Assembly: GCA_016801885.1 (NCBI GenBank)
Contig: CM028884.1
Span: forward strand, 9,552,181 to 9,616,180
Direction: 5' to 3'
Source of the DNA: Toxotes chatareus
Taxonomy: Eukaryota; Chordata; Actinopteri; Toxotidae
Length of the DNA stretch: 64,000 nucleotides
Each line of letters starts with the position of its first letter. The stretch's first letter is position 1. Below are positions 13,819-26,564 of the stretch, one piece after another. A program made the translations under genes and the position numbers. The notes below the pieces were generated by a model. The model ran no database searches. It was not told the origin of the DNA and worked only from the letters and a program-made list of their open reading frames with translations.

Positions 13819-15409
13819 CAGTGTATGTATGTGTATACAGTATGTGTGTATGTAGGTGTGTTTAGATTGTTTGTCCACTCGTGAAGTCCAACCAGGTTGG
13901 CATCTGATGCATTGTGTATTTTTACTATGTAAGTCTGCATGAATGTGTGTGAGTAACACTTGGACCCCACAGATTATCCACTGTGTCCTGTGTGCGTGTG
14001 TTTGGGTTTGTGTATGTGTGTGTGTGTGTGTGTGCCCACCTGGCTATCTCTCAGTGGGTTACATAAGTATGTGCGAACCCTTCAGGGGACTCCCTAGCTC
14101 TGGGTCCAGCTGGCACAGGGCTCCCCTCTCCTAGCTTTGCCTTTCAACTCCATCAAACAATGGACTTTATTTATCTCCTCCTTCACCTGTACAAAAACAG
14201 TTCTTTTTTTTGTTTTCTTCATTTTAATTGATTTATTTGTTCTCCAGATAGTCTTAACTGGGGTGACTAACAGGGCTTAGCTGATACAAGCCCACATCAC
14301 CGCTGAGACAATCCACTTTTTCATTCAGTATTTTCATGGTGAGGTGGTCTGTTGTTACGGCTGGCTAGATAGTATCTACTCAGTCCTGCCTGGCTCAAGT
14401 AAATGGTCAAAACTGTACCGTCAAAGAATAAAAATAAGAAAATACCTGTAACTGTCCATACGCCTGTTCAGTTTGATGACTGATGGGAAAAGTATCTGCA
14501 TGAAGGCCAAGGTGTGAGAGGTGTCTCAGTCCTGTCTGTATGAGATTGCAGAGCAGTAATCAAAGAGGTGGCACAGTGTCATCACCATCCTCAGGCACTT
14601 TTTTTCCCCCTCCCAGGGACAGACAAGACCAATTGGGCAAAGCTATGGATGTCTTGGGCTGAGCTGAGGTTGCACTACAAACACCCCCTCCAAACCCCCC
14701 TCTGGGCTTCTCGAGGGCCGTCTATCCCACTCCATCGCATCACCGTAGCGACAGTTCTCCCTCGCCTTCCCATCAATCCCCTGGCCAGTCGCAGCTTCGT
14801 GATCTCACTGCCAGTCGGCAGCTGCCCAACAACGCCAGGCCTGACAATCGCTTACCCTGCCGCCTTCAAGTCTGTCAACTCTGGGCCTGTCAAATTACTG
14901 TCAGCGTAAACAGTGTGTGAGGGAGGGAGGGGGAGGAAGGGGAGAAAGAGATGAGGAAGGGGTGAAAGTGGATGGGGAAAGAGTGGAGAGAGTAGGGTGG
15001 GGCATGTTGGGTGCGATGAGATGGGGAGAGTGTCATACACAGTCACATATATGTGCGCACACACACACACTCGCACACACAACTCTGACATATATATCAC
15101 TCTCACCCCATCTTCTTCTGATGCTGGCACTCACTCACTCCCATCAATGTCCCCCTCCTCTCTCTTTTCCCCATCTTTCTTTCAGGTAATTCCCTCGGTC
15201 ACATCAGTCCTACTCATCTCTGTGCTTTTCCTCCCCTCCACCACCCCGCCCACCCCACCCATTCCTCCCTCTGCCCCTCCACCACACATGTTCCATCTCT
15301 ATCCCCCAGTCTCAAAGCACCAGCTCAACATTGCTTTGATTCAAAAAAAGAGGGAAAAAAAAAAAAAAAAAAAGAAGACGAAAAAGGAAAAAGTAATGGG
15401 CAGAAAAAT

Positions 15410-15790
15410 GAAATGACTTTCTGGGCCCTCACGTAAAAGCGTGGCTCGCTCCTCGAGACAGGCAATATTCCCTCAATTATTGCCACTCACGGAACCCTCT
15501 TCGCCAGTGGATGAAGTTTTAATTCCGGGCCTCCAATAAAATGGATGCCCTAGATATAATGTGGAAATAACTCCTCAATGTTTCAGGATTTGCATGACAG
15601 TATACTGTACATGCGAGTGCTACACACACGCGCCGCATAGCCCTCACACACTATAAGTGAGGAGGAGGTGATGTGGAAGCTTCATATTGATCCAACACTG
15701 GCCACGGGTTCTCAGCTGTGAACTACGACCTGCTTTTGTCCTTATAACTGGAGTCTATTAATTCTCAGTCATTTACATATTCAGCACCAC
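15410..15790. promoter_or_regulatory. Candidate conserved non-coding element
   Basis: A unique block with CCTCAATTATTGCCACTC, GTTTTAATTCCGGGCC and GCCTCCAATAAAATGG, retained CpGs (CACGTAAAAGCGTGG, CTCCTCGAGACAGG), and an ATTTACATATTCAG end. No coding frame is supported. Confidence 0.35.
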
Positions 15791-16240
15791 CTCTGTTTAA
15801 GACTGTGGTCTGGACATACATGAGCCAATACAGTATATCAATAAGGCCGTGATCAATTGTGCAGCTACTTTCTAGATTGTTATCCATCTACCAATAAGAA
15901 ATGCTTATAACCAGCTATTTTAACACTACACACAATTCGTTTCAACAGTCTTTTCTGTTTTTAGTTTGAATGATGGCAGCATAAAGGGAAAAGGTTGGGA
16001 ATTTATTTATTAAACTTATAGAGGAGTTAAAGTTTTATTGTAATGGATGAATTGGATAAATTCTAGTTCTCGTACTGTTGTAGTTTTGCTTCTTGTTCTA
16101 CTTAAATGTTCTATTGTTTCTCACTCGAGGTTTCTCTAGCACTAGTTCAATTGTCAAAGAGAATTTAACTGTCTAAGCTGCCTGATACCACTCGGGAGAA
16201 GCCTGAACATTTTAATTTAATTTAATTCATTTGTTTATCG

Positions 16241-16545
16241 GGCGGCAGGGTGGTGCAGCGGTTAACGCTGTTGCCTTGTGGCAAGAAGGTTCGGGGCCGT
16301 GTGGAGTTTGTATGTTCTAGTGGTGCTTGCGTGGGTTTCCTGTGTCAGTTTCCTCTGGGTGCTCCAGCTTCCTCCCACAATCCAAAGACTGCAGGTTAGG
16401 TTAATTTGCGATTCTGAATTGTCTATATGTGTGAATTTGAGCGTGGAGGATTGTTTGTCTCTATATGTCAGCCCTGTAATAGTCTGCCAACTTGTTCAGG
16501 GTGTACCCCACCTCAAACCCAATGTCAGCTGGGATTGGCTCCGAA
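16241..16545 (+). repeat. tRNA-derived SINE-like dispersed repeat, full-length head, diverged
   Basis: It starts GGCGGCAGGGTGGTGCAGCG. An RNA polymerase III A-box match (TGGTGCAGCGG) is at 16251-16261 and a decayed B box (GGTTCGGGGCC) at 16288-16298. The body has CTTCCTCCCACAATCCAAAG, GCAGGTTAGGTTAATT, a GTCAGCCCTG segment and a GTGTACCCC segment, matching the very common teleost repeat with a GGCGGCACGGTGGTGTAGTGG head. It lies antisense to celf4. Family name not assigned. Confidence 0.8.
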
Positions 16546-17352
16546 GAAAGAACTGCAGTACCTTACACTCTTATGTCAATAAACAGTTTTTTCATTAATA
16601 GGCCTGCTATCTCTTGCCTTATTTTTTATTTACTTCAGTGATTAGATAAGTTTCATGCTCCAAGTGATGCCACTACTGCAAATAGTATTGTATTTAAACA
16701 GTAGAACTGAAAAATCCCTGTTATAATCCATTTGACATGCCAGAACAAAAAAAAAAAAAATTGTAGAGATAGCTTTGATGATGCTGGACACATCCTGACC
16801 ACGACTGCTTCACTGAGTAAACTTGGAATCTGTGCAGCATCTTACCTGTGTGCTGTACAGAAAACCATTTAGGTTAATAAGGTTGCCATAAGATCTCAAT
16901 GCCACATCAGAAGATTTAAATAATGAATGAAGTTACTGCTGCTGTGCTACATTCCACATTTGTTTTGTAAGTGTGAGACAGTGTTTGCAAGATGATGTTT
17001 CAAGCCAGAAGTGTGAGAATTAGCGATGCTCTGATACTGTAGGAGGCAGAGATGAGCTCCAGTAGGGTGTGATTGTGATGTCAGGAGGCAGAGCTCAGCT
17101 CCAGTGGGCCAATTTAACCCGAGATACTAGTTGTAGTTCTGGTTGTATTTCTGGTACTTTGACTTCTTGCTTTCTTTGTAGTTCTAGTACTAGTTATGTT
17201 ATAGTTATATTTAAAGCTCTCATTTTAGTTTTATTTCAGTTTAGTTCCAGCTCAAGTTCTAGTTTTAGGTCTAGATCTAGTTGTAGTGTGTAATGCTATG
17301 TAGTGTTTCCTCCTCTCATAATGATCGTATTTACAGTTGAACTCCGTATTTA

Positions 17353-17393
17353 CTAGATATAAAACCAAACAGCAGGTTTGGTTTTATATCTAG
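17353..17393. repeat. Perfect 18-bp inverted repeat with 5-nt loop
   Basis: CTAGATATAAAACCAAAC at 17353-17370, loop AGCAG, then the exact reverse complement at 17376-17393. It lies inside the TAGTTC array and may be a local templated inversion made during array turnover. Confidence 0.95.
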
Positions 17394-17504
17394 GTCTAGT
17401 TCTAGGTCTAGTTTTTTTATTTTCAGTTCCAGTTTTAAGTCTAGTTTAAGTTTAAGTTTTAGGTGTAGTTTTATTTTTAGCTCTCGTAGTAATTATATTT
17501 CCAT

Positions 17505-17563
17505 TTAAACTCTAATGATAGCTGAAGTTGTAGTTTCATTAAACTCTAATGATAGCTGAAGTT
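17505..17563. repeat. Direct duplication of a 25-bp segment, period 34
   Basis: The segment starting TTAAACTCTAATGATAGC occurs at 17505-17529 and 17539-17563, identical over 25 bp. It is a recent unit duplication within the hexamer array. Confidence 0.95.
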
Positions 17564-18090
17564 TTAGTTTTAGTTCTAGATCTCAGGTTTAGCTCGTTAT
17601 ATTTGAAGTTACAGCTCCAGCTTTAGTAGCAATTCTCATCTCCACTTCTACTTCTTGTATTATTTCTGCTTCTAGTTTTAATTCTGCTTATATTTGTTTT
17701 TAATTCTAGTGTTAGTTGTGTTTATGTTTCACACTCTCATTCTATTTTCATCTCCATCTCTAGTTTCACCACCAGTTGTAATTGTAGTTCGGGTTCTAGC
17801 TCTCGTTGTAGTTTTTATTTTAGCTTTCATAGTAACTATATCCCCAGTTCTTCTTCCAGTTTTTGGTCCTAGTACTAGTTCTAGTTAGATGTGTAGTTCT
17901 CATTCTAGTTCTGATTTTAGTTGTCGTTATGTTTCTAGCTCTTACTTTTTGTAATAGTTACACCGTGATTTGAGCTCTTGCAGTTTTATAGCTATAGTTC
18001 TAATCCTACTTCTAGTTCTAGTCCTCGCTATACTTATGGTTTTCATTTCAGCTCTCGTAATAGATATATTTCCAGTTTTAGTTGTAGCTA

Positions 18091-21000
18091 CAACAAAGTT
18101 TACCCTCTTTAGTCTGCCGGACCGCGTTTGACTTTGTGTTGAGACGCTGAACTAATTTGCCATAGCGACTAACCTCAGGCACTCAGGTTTCTGATTGGTC
18201 AAGGGAGGGGAGTGGCCCCACTGTGTATAGATGAGTGCTCAGATAATTGGTTGAGAGAATTGGGAGTCGTCAGCGGCCACTCTAACAGAAATGGGTCTAG
18301 CCAGCTGAGCTCCCAGCTCCTTAAGTGCCATTTTAACACAGTCATTCCCCCCGCCTTTTAATTGCAATCAGACTTCGAGGGCACAGACATGGCCCTGGTC
18401 TTCCATCATAAACTGATGGCCCTGGTCTTACCAGCCACAAGAAACTGATGCAGATCCTCACTGCTGACACACCAGAGGGAATAAACATGGCAGAATTCAG
18501 CTTTCAGAGAGAAAAAAGAGAGAGAGAGAGAGAGAGAGAGACCTTGGGTGTAGCTGTGTGGCTGTGGGAATCAATAGGTTTAACCAGCAGGGGCTTGGGT
18601 CTGTGGAGCAGGAGACACAGGCAGGAGGTTAGGGCTGGGCAAAACAGCCTGGAAATGCTTTATCACCACTACCAGCAAGGCACTGTCTCCCATCCTGGGC
18701 ACAAGGAGCTTAGGGGCTTGAGAGACTGCATGTATGTGTGTCTGTGTGTATCTCTGTGCCGTACAGGGATAGGCCTATGTCTGTCTGAATGCATGAACTG
18801 TGCGTGACAAATATTACATTATCATCCAGGGTGTTTCACTCGCATGCTGATATCGTTTGATTCAACCTGGCATCTGCGAAAAACCTCAGGAAAGCCCATT
18901 GCTGTTGTTTCTGTTTCGCCCTCCCCTACCTGACCAGGTTCAGATGGAGCTATCAGAAAGAAATGAATCTGAACTGTCTGGAGGAGGAGAGAAGATAAAA
19001 GGCGAAGGGAAGCCAGGTGAAAACTGTAATATCAGGAAAGGTGTGCTGCTTCTCCATGCTGACAATAACCCAAAGACCAGAAAGTGCTATTATTCTCCTT
19101 TCTGTCTTTCCCCACTATTTGGATCAAAGAACAATGATGCTGGAGAAGAGAAGAGAAGAGACAAAAGGAATTTGAGGCAAGCTGACATGCAGAGAAAGGT
19201 GGATAAGATGTCTACGGAGGAGAAAAGAGGAAAAGACAGTAGAGTTGGGGAAGTGAGAAGAGGCTGATGCAACATGCTGACCTGTCACACTTCAGACTGG
19301 TGACAATGACATCACCCAGCTCAGGGCGAAGGGGGGCTGCTGGGTACAAATGCACTGTTGCCACTGCAGTGGGGCTGAAGTTGTTGCACCAGAACAGTTT
19401 AAGTTTAACAAGGAGATCACCACATATTAAAGAAACTCAAGATGACATATTAATCCCATGTGAGTTATTTATCTCAAATACAGACAGTTTTGGTCTCTGG
19501 CAATTTCATTCATTAAGCCAGTCAAGTCATACAGTAATTGAGCTGAATAAGTTGGCCTAATGTCTTAGTCGTCCAAACAAACAGTGCTGTCATAATTTGT
19601 TTTTAATCGGATTGCATTGTTTTGGCTGATAAAATATGCTAACTTGCATTATTATGAGTAATGAGAGGAGCGGAACTTACTGAGCAGCGCTCCTCTCACC
19701 AAACAGCAAAAGAGACTGATTGTGTTTATACAGTAGATGCAAATCAGCCCGTCTTACTGTTTATTGATTTAGAGGACACCATCTGAAGTGGATGTTGGTG
19801 TCTTTTGGTGTGATTTTTTACCTTTCACCTGAATTACACTAGTTCTGTACTGTGATCCCAGTGCTTTAATTAAAATGCGCTCTTCAGCTCAATATTTGGA
19901 TTAGTTGAGGTTTAAGCGCAGACTGTGAAATTTAATTTGATGATATTTTCAGCTATAACAAATGAACAGGTAAACAACTTAAGACCTTTAATATAATCCT
20001 TTCTACTTACAAGTGGTGTTCGGGTTGTTAAAAATACCTTCAAAAAAAGCATTCATTGTATGTGTGCAATGTGTGCATTCTCTGGTGTGTAGTATACATC
20101 AGTGTGCTATGCTGAGTGAAACCATATTGTTGTTGTTCGCTGAATTTCTGTATGTAGTCTGGAAAATGGGCCCAGTGACACCTGGAGAACTAGGCAATTC
20201 TAATATGTATTCAGTCAACCACGACCCAGTAACTTTACCACATTGTGTTTTCAAGAATGTTTCTGAATCTGTTGCATTTATTTATAAAATTTCAAATAAA
20301 CCATGCACTTAATGCTTATTCTAATTATGCTGGGAAAGACAAGTATTATCACAAACATTATCCTCAGAAAAAAACCACCCAAAATATAGCTGGGACATGG
20401 AAACACTAGCGGCAAAGCTGGGTCAAGTAAACACTTCATCCAATTTGCCGTCTGTGTTGCGGTCTGTGTAATTTCTATTTACATGGTAATAGTCTGTCAA
20501 TTCATGTTTGCAGAGGTATTCGGGATGGGGATATGAAGGTGCATGAAAACAGCTTATCCTGAATAAAACCTAAATCAGGAAATGAGCTTTTCTTAACTAT
20601 AACATTTCAAAAACATAAACTGCATGTAAATGCACATTCTCAGTCTCAGTCTGTTGTTTCACTTTTCCAAATCAGTCCATGCTGTGCTGGAAACAACTAC
20701 ACAGTTGCCTAAATGAGTTCAAATCAACAAGTGTCTGAGCTGTCAAACCTGCCTGAAAACACTGGGAGCCTGCTCAAACCCTGACACGAATGACTTAAAC
20801 AGTCTGCACTCTGCACTAATTTTCCTATTTAACTCTGTGGGTAAAATGATAGAACAGGATCAACTGCCAAGTGTTGTTCCTGCCTGTCTTAAAATGGCAC
20901 AAGGTATGAAACGAGACTCACAGATGTGTGAAAAAAACATGTCCCCTTTTTTCATAATCTGCATGAGCATGGTGATTTGAAAATGGTTTAAAGATTTGGA

Positions 21001-21845
21001 TCCATCCAAAGAATTTTGGCACTAAAGTACATGTGCTGCACAGTCAGGGGGTGTTATTGTACAGCTGCTCCAATTCAGGGCTAATCCAACAAGTGTTAGC
21101 ATCACAAAAACTGTAAACCACACATAAGTGCAAATTCTATATTTCTGCTCATATACACAAGCTCTGAAAGTAATAGATTGCACGTGCAGGGATTACAATC
21201 ACTTGACCACAAACAGCCTGTCAGTCATTGATTTTGTATTGTTCTTTGAAGAAATACATCAGTTGAAAAATGTGACACCTACAGCACTGCACAAAACCAA
21301 ATGAAATGCTGAACAATGTAAATGTGAGGAAATCCAGACACTCCAAAAATAAGGATGACCTGTTTTGAAGCAAAAATATAATTCTATTCCACAGCACAAA
21401 GCTGGCAGCATCATTAATAAGATTTAGTTCAGAAACTCTCAAATAGGCACCTTTTAGTGTTTTTGTATTTGTCTCACCCTCATACCTCTCACTTCTATTA
21501 TATATACTCAGGCCTATACCTAAGGACGAAGCTCAAACATTACATACATATCCTATTCTCATAAATGAAAATTAAACTATCAGCTAATTAATCAGCGGTA
21601 CAAAGAACTAAGATGATAATAAGACCTGTGCTATGTGTGAATAGTTGAAGCCAAAGTGGATCTAAATAACCCAGAGGTAAGGCAGAGATAGGACCTGTGC
21701 AGCTTAGAAGACTGATAAAGATTTTACCTCCATTACAGGGGCTAAGACGAGGCTTGGGCCGCTGCAGCTCTGGATTCCAAGCACGCCTCTGATTTGTCAG
21801 CTCTGGGAGAATGCTGTAATAGTGGACGTAATGGTACAAGGAGGG

Positions 21846-21848
<3 letters not shown>
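18091..21848. other. Intronic, no gene seen
   Basis: Contains a (GA)n tract at 18519-18540 and purine-rich sequence at 18950-19260. The rest is AT-rich unique sequence without recognised repeats. Confidence 0.5.

Positions 21849-21908
<60 letters not shown>
21849..21908. repeat. (GT)30 microsatellite
   Basis: An uninterrupted 60-bp TG run on the plus strand, CA-rich on the celf4 sense strand. Confidence 0.97.
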
Positions 21909-21909
<1 letters not shown>

Positions 21910-22205
21910 TAAGGTGGGACGAGGTGTGTTGTGGGGAGACAGAAGGAGTGAATGACGGTAGAAAAATGTCTGCAGATGGATGTTGAAACAGCCATACATC
22001 CTCGTTAGACCCTCTGTCTCCCAGCGGCCAGAAAGTCCCCTTATCTCCCACACAGGTACACACACACACATACACCCATTATTATACACACACAAGCACA
22101 CCCATACAAAAACTAACTTACACACGCACATTCTGCCATCGCTAAACTACACATACTGTTTTCAAAATCTGTACCCTGGCAATGATGAATTAATGCACGG
22201 ACAAA

Positions 22206-22206
<1 letters not shown>

Positions 22207-22246
<40 letters not shown>
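22207..22246. repeat. (CA)20 microsatellite, GU-rich in celf4 pre-mRNA
   Basis: A perfect 40-bp AC run on the plus strand, which gives UG repeats in a celf4 intron transcript. Shorter interrupted CA tracts lie at 22056-22130. Confidence 0.97.
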
Positions 22247-22248
<2 letters not shown>

Positions 22249-24457
22249 TATAGGGCTGAGTATCAAACTTGAGTGCTCCTTGTGCACCCACTAAAATGTG
22301 TCAGAAGTGTCAAGAACTGAAAGTTGGCATTCCTCCTTCAGATTACTACTCTCAGTTTACTTTTACTTTTTCTTTAATTAGATTTTTCCTGATTTAAATA
22401 TTAATGTAATAACTGTAATTTTATTAAAAACTTGTGCGTGTGAGATTTTGGCTTTTTTTCTTAAACTTAACACAAGACCAAGGGTCTACAGCCACATTAG
22501 CAGCTCTGTGAGACTGTACTTAGCCACAGAGGTGCTTTGAGCTAATTGCTTAGTGTGTTTGGCAACATTTGCAAATCAGCCCTAAAGTACAGCCGTTACC
22601 CTCATTACCAGAACTCTGGTATTGTACTGGCTCTGCTATCAAAAACATTCAAACGATAAATATCCCTTCACATACAGTTACAGCTGAATTCACTCACATG
22701 CCTATTGAAACCGTTCCAAATGTCCTTCTCCACTCACATAAACACCATTAAAACTAGATGTAAATTATCCTCGCATAGCCCCTCCAGGATACAAAATAGT
22801 ATATTCTGAAACAAAGACAAAAAACAAGTGGCTTTCACACCAACTGCCACCCTCTGTCTAGCACTACTCACCCGCCATCCCGCTGTATCCACTGGCAAAT
22901 CCGCCCCCCCCCCAGCATCCCCAGCTGCCCACCAAATCATGTCCTTTCCCTGTTGTCACCCCCTCCTCTGTCCACCCACAGCACAAGTCACTTGCCCTAA
23001 AGGGAGCTGGCAGGACTACAATGAAGCAAACAAAGATACAAATGGCGGCACCAGACAACTCGCACTTGCATCTGCATTCATTACTTCTCATTTTCACGAC
23101 ACACCAAAGCTTCTCATGGAGCCTCCGTTGTTGCGCTTATGACGGGCTTCACGGTGCTGTCACACCGGCCTTCAGGGCTCACGGCTTCCACGGTTGAGAC
23201 AGTCAGAGGTCAGTAATGAATATACATGTGTGGTCTGCAGCAGGGGTGATACTGGGAGAAACAGAGCGAGGGAAGAAGATGAATATTGAGTTAACGTGCT
23301 GAGCAGAGTAGAGCTACATTCCCAGTTCCCCAGTCACAATGTCCTCTGCTGTTAGTCTCAGTCTGGCTTGTGAACATAAATATTTACACGGCTGTCACAA
23401 TCAGGATTTATAGGACATTCTCTGCTCTTCCCGTAAGAGAAATATAAAGTATGCTTTATTCCCCCTTTTCTTTTGCAGAGGTAAGTTTCCTTTTGCACAA
23501 TGGCAATGAAATTCTTGTTTGCTCTGGGATGTCTACGCAACCATGTTTTCTCTGTATTGTATACTGAGTGCACGGGGTGTGAATATTGTCTCATTATATT
23601 GACAGTTCTCGCCCTTGCCAGTTTCAATAACCAACATTCAGCAAAAGAAGTGCTGCAATATAAACAGTTTGGATATTTCTAACTGGTGAGGGAGAGGCAA
23701 CAGAGGCAATAAAACACAGACAATATACTTATTGTCTTTCTTTGTAATACTGGATGCAATAACAATACTGCAGGCTAACCTGTCTGATGTGTGTGTGTCC
23801 AGACTAACTCTGAATGTTTGTGACCATTACTGGAATATTCTCAGTTGAAGCAGCACCAATGCAAACACCTTTCTCTCTCTCATTCTCTAATCTCCTTCCT
23901 CCTGATTCCATCCTAACCTGTCAATGCCAAGTCTATTTTGTCATGTAACTCCTCTGATAGGTTGGCATGTAATTAAGTCCTTGGCGTGCACTGTGGGTTG
24001 TCATTTGCATGGTAATAAATCTCTGCTCCTTACTGTAGGTTGAGGGTGTGTGTACGTGTGTGTGTGTGTGTGTGTGCTTAGCTTCAGCAAACATCCCTGT
24101 CTAACCCCTTATCAACTCCCCCGACTCCAACCTGTTTGGTCCAAGAGGAGTAGTCATCATTTCCAGGTGGCAGACCATATTGATTAAACATTGTGTTTAG
24201 TTTTTTATGAATGTATTTAAGGCAGGGCTGCGGCAAATGAAGCTTTCGGACAACTGACTGCTATTAATCTGATGTTGCATTCGGAGCCTTGTATTTATTT
24301 GTTCCTATGAGCCTTCTGCCATCCATTACAGAGTCATTTCCTTTTGTCCACTTTATCAATTGTGAGTCTCATCTTTCCTGGACATCCCTGGCTCTTGCCC
24401 AACTATTGCTTATACACAGTGTATCAGTCAAAGCCACAAAGAAGAGGCCAAGCCAAA

Positions 24458-24458
<1 letters not shown>

Positions 24459-24493
<35 letters not shown>
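24459..24493. repeat. Compound (GT)n(TA)n microsatellite
   Basis: A TG run switches to a TA run of about 18 bp. Such compounds readily unpair and are often length-variable. Confidence 0.93.
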
Positions 24494-24566
24494 GATGTGT
24501 AAGTATGTGTAGATCTGTGTCCCTGTGTGCACTTGGACACATACAAATAATAAGCCGAAGAGATGT

Positions 24567-24597
24567 GGGGTTCGGGGCGAGGGGGGTGGGGGGGGGG
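24567..24597 (+). repeat. Canonical G-quadruplex motif
   Basis: Four G tracts (4, 4, 6 and 10 G) are separated by loops TTC, CGA and T on the plus strand. It directly follows the compound GT/TA microsatellite by about 75 bp. Confidence 0.85.
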
Positions 24598-25159
24598 TTA
24601 GTTGTGTGCGTGCGAGGGGGTGCAAGGTGATTATACGTGTGTGTTTTGAGAGATGGATGAACGGAGTAAAGATTGCACTCATCTGTCGTGGTACAGTGCT
24701 CCCATCAGGTCTAATGAGTGTGCTGGGGTGACCTCAGTCTCGTAGGTTCACAGGCCTGATTAAACATCGTCTCCGAGCCGGCTCAGGGGATGGCGGACAG
24801 ACCAGCACTGGCTCCCTGCTCTGGCCTTCTTTGCTCCCTTCCATCGTCCTAATGGCTCCTTCTGATCTAACCCCATTCATCTCTATCAACCCCCTCCCCC
24901 ACCACCATCACACACACACACACACACACCTCTTCACCCCTTGCTACCCCCTGCTTAACTTTACCAGAGATTTTCCTTTTGTCTGACTGTCATGTGTCTT
25001 TGTTAATATTCGTTCTCTTGACTTTCGTGTTTTTATCTTTTATGTTCGAAAGTTACGTGTTTCCTTTTGGCTGCCATCGATAAATGTGTGTGCGCTGCTT
25101 ATGAGCTTCTAAAACCCGACCCTCACATTTTCTTCGCCTACCATCTTTCTATGTTTATT

Positions 25160-25600
25160 CTGAGCTAGTAAGCCATAATGAGGCTGAGGTTGAGGGATGA
25201 TGATTAACTGCAACAGGATCCAGGAACTGGCGTAACTCATGATAAGACAGCTTTCTGTGGAGACTTTGATTTATTTGGCTGTAAGGTGCAGAATATCGGC
25301 TGTTCTTCTGAGCTAGGGGCCATGCGAGGTCACGAGTCGGAGACATGCAGTTAAGATGCAGCCGGCTAGTGTGTTTTAATCTTTCTCTCTTCACTTTGAT
25401 CTCAGTAACTTCAGTCGAAGCTTGCTCAAATCATCACCTAAGACATTTTAAAGGGTTGCAATTAGGGCCAAATAGCCTGCCATTTATCAAGCTCCTTTCA
25501 TGTCCACCATTTTATTTTATGAAAGCAATCGATTGTCTCTGTGGCATGGAGGCACAGCCCAACCTCTGCTTGTACTCCTAGGTGAAAGCAATGAGCACAG
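25160..25600. promoter_or_regulatory. Candidate conserved non-coding element
   Basis: 440 bp of unique sequence without simple repeats. It includes AACTCATGATAAGACAGC, GGGTTGCAATTAGGGCC, CCATTTATCAAGCTCC and GAAAGCAATCGATTGTC. Short frames cross it on both strands without similarity to known proteins. Confidence 0.35.
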
Positions 25601-26382
25601 TCAGGCCATTGCTCCAGCGGTGGGTGAGAGAGATAGAGAGTGATTTGGCTGGCTGGAACACCATGACCGACACTTCTTTCACATTTACACCAGAGTAATC
25701 AGACAGCCCAGTCTGGTAAAAATATAGCAGCTAGTCAAAATGCCAGGGGCGTCGGGCATCTGTGTTTGCTCTCGGGGTGGGGCTCGGCAGATTGAAAGGA
25801 GCCGGAAGAAGAGAGGGAGAAAAACAGACAGAGGTCAAGAGAAGGAGAGAAAAGGATGGCGAAAGAGATAGCAGTAAGGACATAAACAAAGCTAGCGAGT
25901 GCTGAGTGTGTGTTGTTTATTTACAGTTACATGTTATTTAATCACCAATCCAGAGGAGTGCTCGGCTCCTTTGCAGACAGACGGCGAGGAAAAGACATGT
26001 GGCCGACTTAGACAAAGAGAGAGGGAGGCTGCACACATACAGTACACACACACACACACACACACACACTCTCACACACCAACACATACACGACTCAGAT
26101 TTGTTCCTCATAGCAAAAGCCTGTTCAGAAAATGATGTACAAAACAAGCACCGTGCATCAATATTTAAATCCTCAAACTATGTAATGAAAGGTATTTAAT
26201 ACATAAAATATGCATGCATTCTTTAAAGATATGGTCTGCAGGAGATGTGTTTTTTTTTGTCATGGTAAGTACTAATACTGCCTTTACATGCATATTTATT
26301 AACATCCTATATTAATGGATTAATGAGAAGAATATGCACACACATACACAAACAAGCAAATTATCTCATATTCACATAGTGG

Positions 26383-26384
<2 letters not shown>

Positions 26385-26423
<39 letters not shown>
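26385..26423. repeat. (AC)19 microsatellite, GU-rich in celf4 pre-mRNA
   Basis: A 39-bp AC run followed by an interrupted CA stretch to 26432. The sense transcript would be UG-repeat. Confidence 0.97.
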
Positions 26424-26428
<5 letters not shown>

Positions 26429-26564
26429 ACACAGAAGCAGAGCAGAGCTCCAGCAGTGCGGGGCAGGAGAGGAGGCTGCAGGGCCCTGACCACATAATCA
26501 TCTCCTAGAGAGTGATCATCAAGGCCTCCAACATCACTGCACAAATACACCAACCCTGGACCCC

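Larger units (their letters stand above)
9606..16240. other. Intronic, unique plus simple repeats
   Basis: Holds a TATA/TATG-rich stretch at 9785-9865, an 11-G run near 10355, GT repeats at 13.8 and 14.0 kb, a GC-richer unique block at 14690-14910, CA/T-rich sequence at 15050-15330, and a 22-bp A run at about 15353-15374. No gene is supported. Confidence 0.5.
17110..18090. repeat. Degenerate TAGTTC/TAGTTT hexamer array with longer nested units
   Basis: For about 980 bp the plus strand is built from variants of TAGTTC, TAGTTT, TAGCTC and TAGGTC. Recurring longer units of the form AGCTCTCGTAGTAA, TATATTTCC, AGTTCTAG appear at least five times (for example 17479, 17797, 17820 and 18051). The strand is T-rich and C-poor. 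No coding potential is supported. It is most likely a decayed minisatellite. Confidence 0.85.
22247..26384. other. Intronic, unique with simple repeats
   Basis: A unique block near 22980-23180 has retained CpGs. A 10-C run lies at 22904-22913. GT/CA repeats lie at 24.06, 24.46, 24.91 and 26.05 kb. No gene is supported. Confidence 0.5.

Noticed and set aside
16241..16598. A possible tRNA gene at the A-box match, and a 106-codon frame through the repeat
   Set aside because: The A box belongs to a SINE-like head with a decayed B box and no cloverleaf. The frame is repeat-derived.
21588..22294. Frames containing long Thr-His or Val-Cys runs
   Set aside because: They are direct translations of CA/GT microsatellites.
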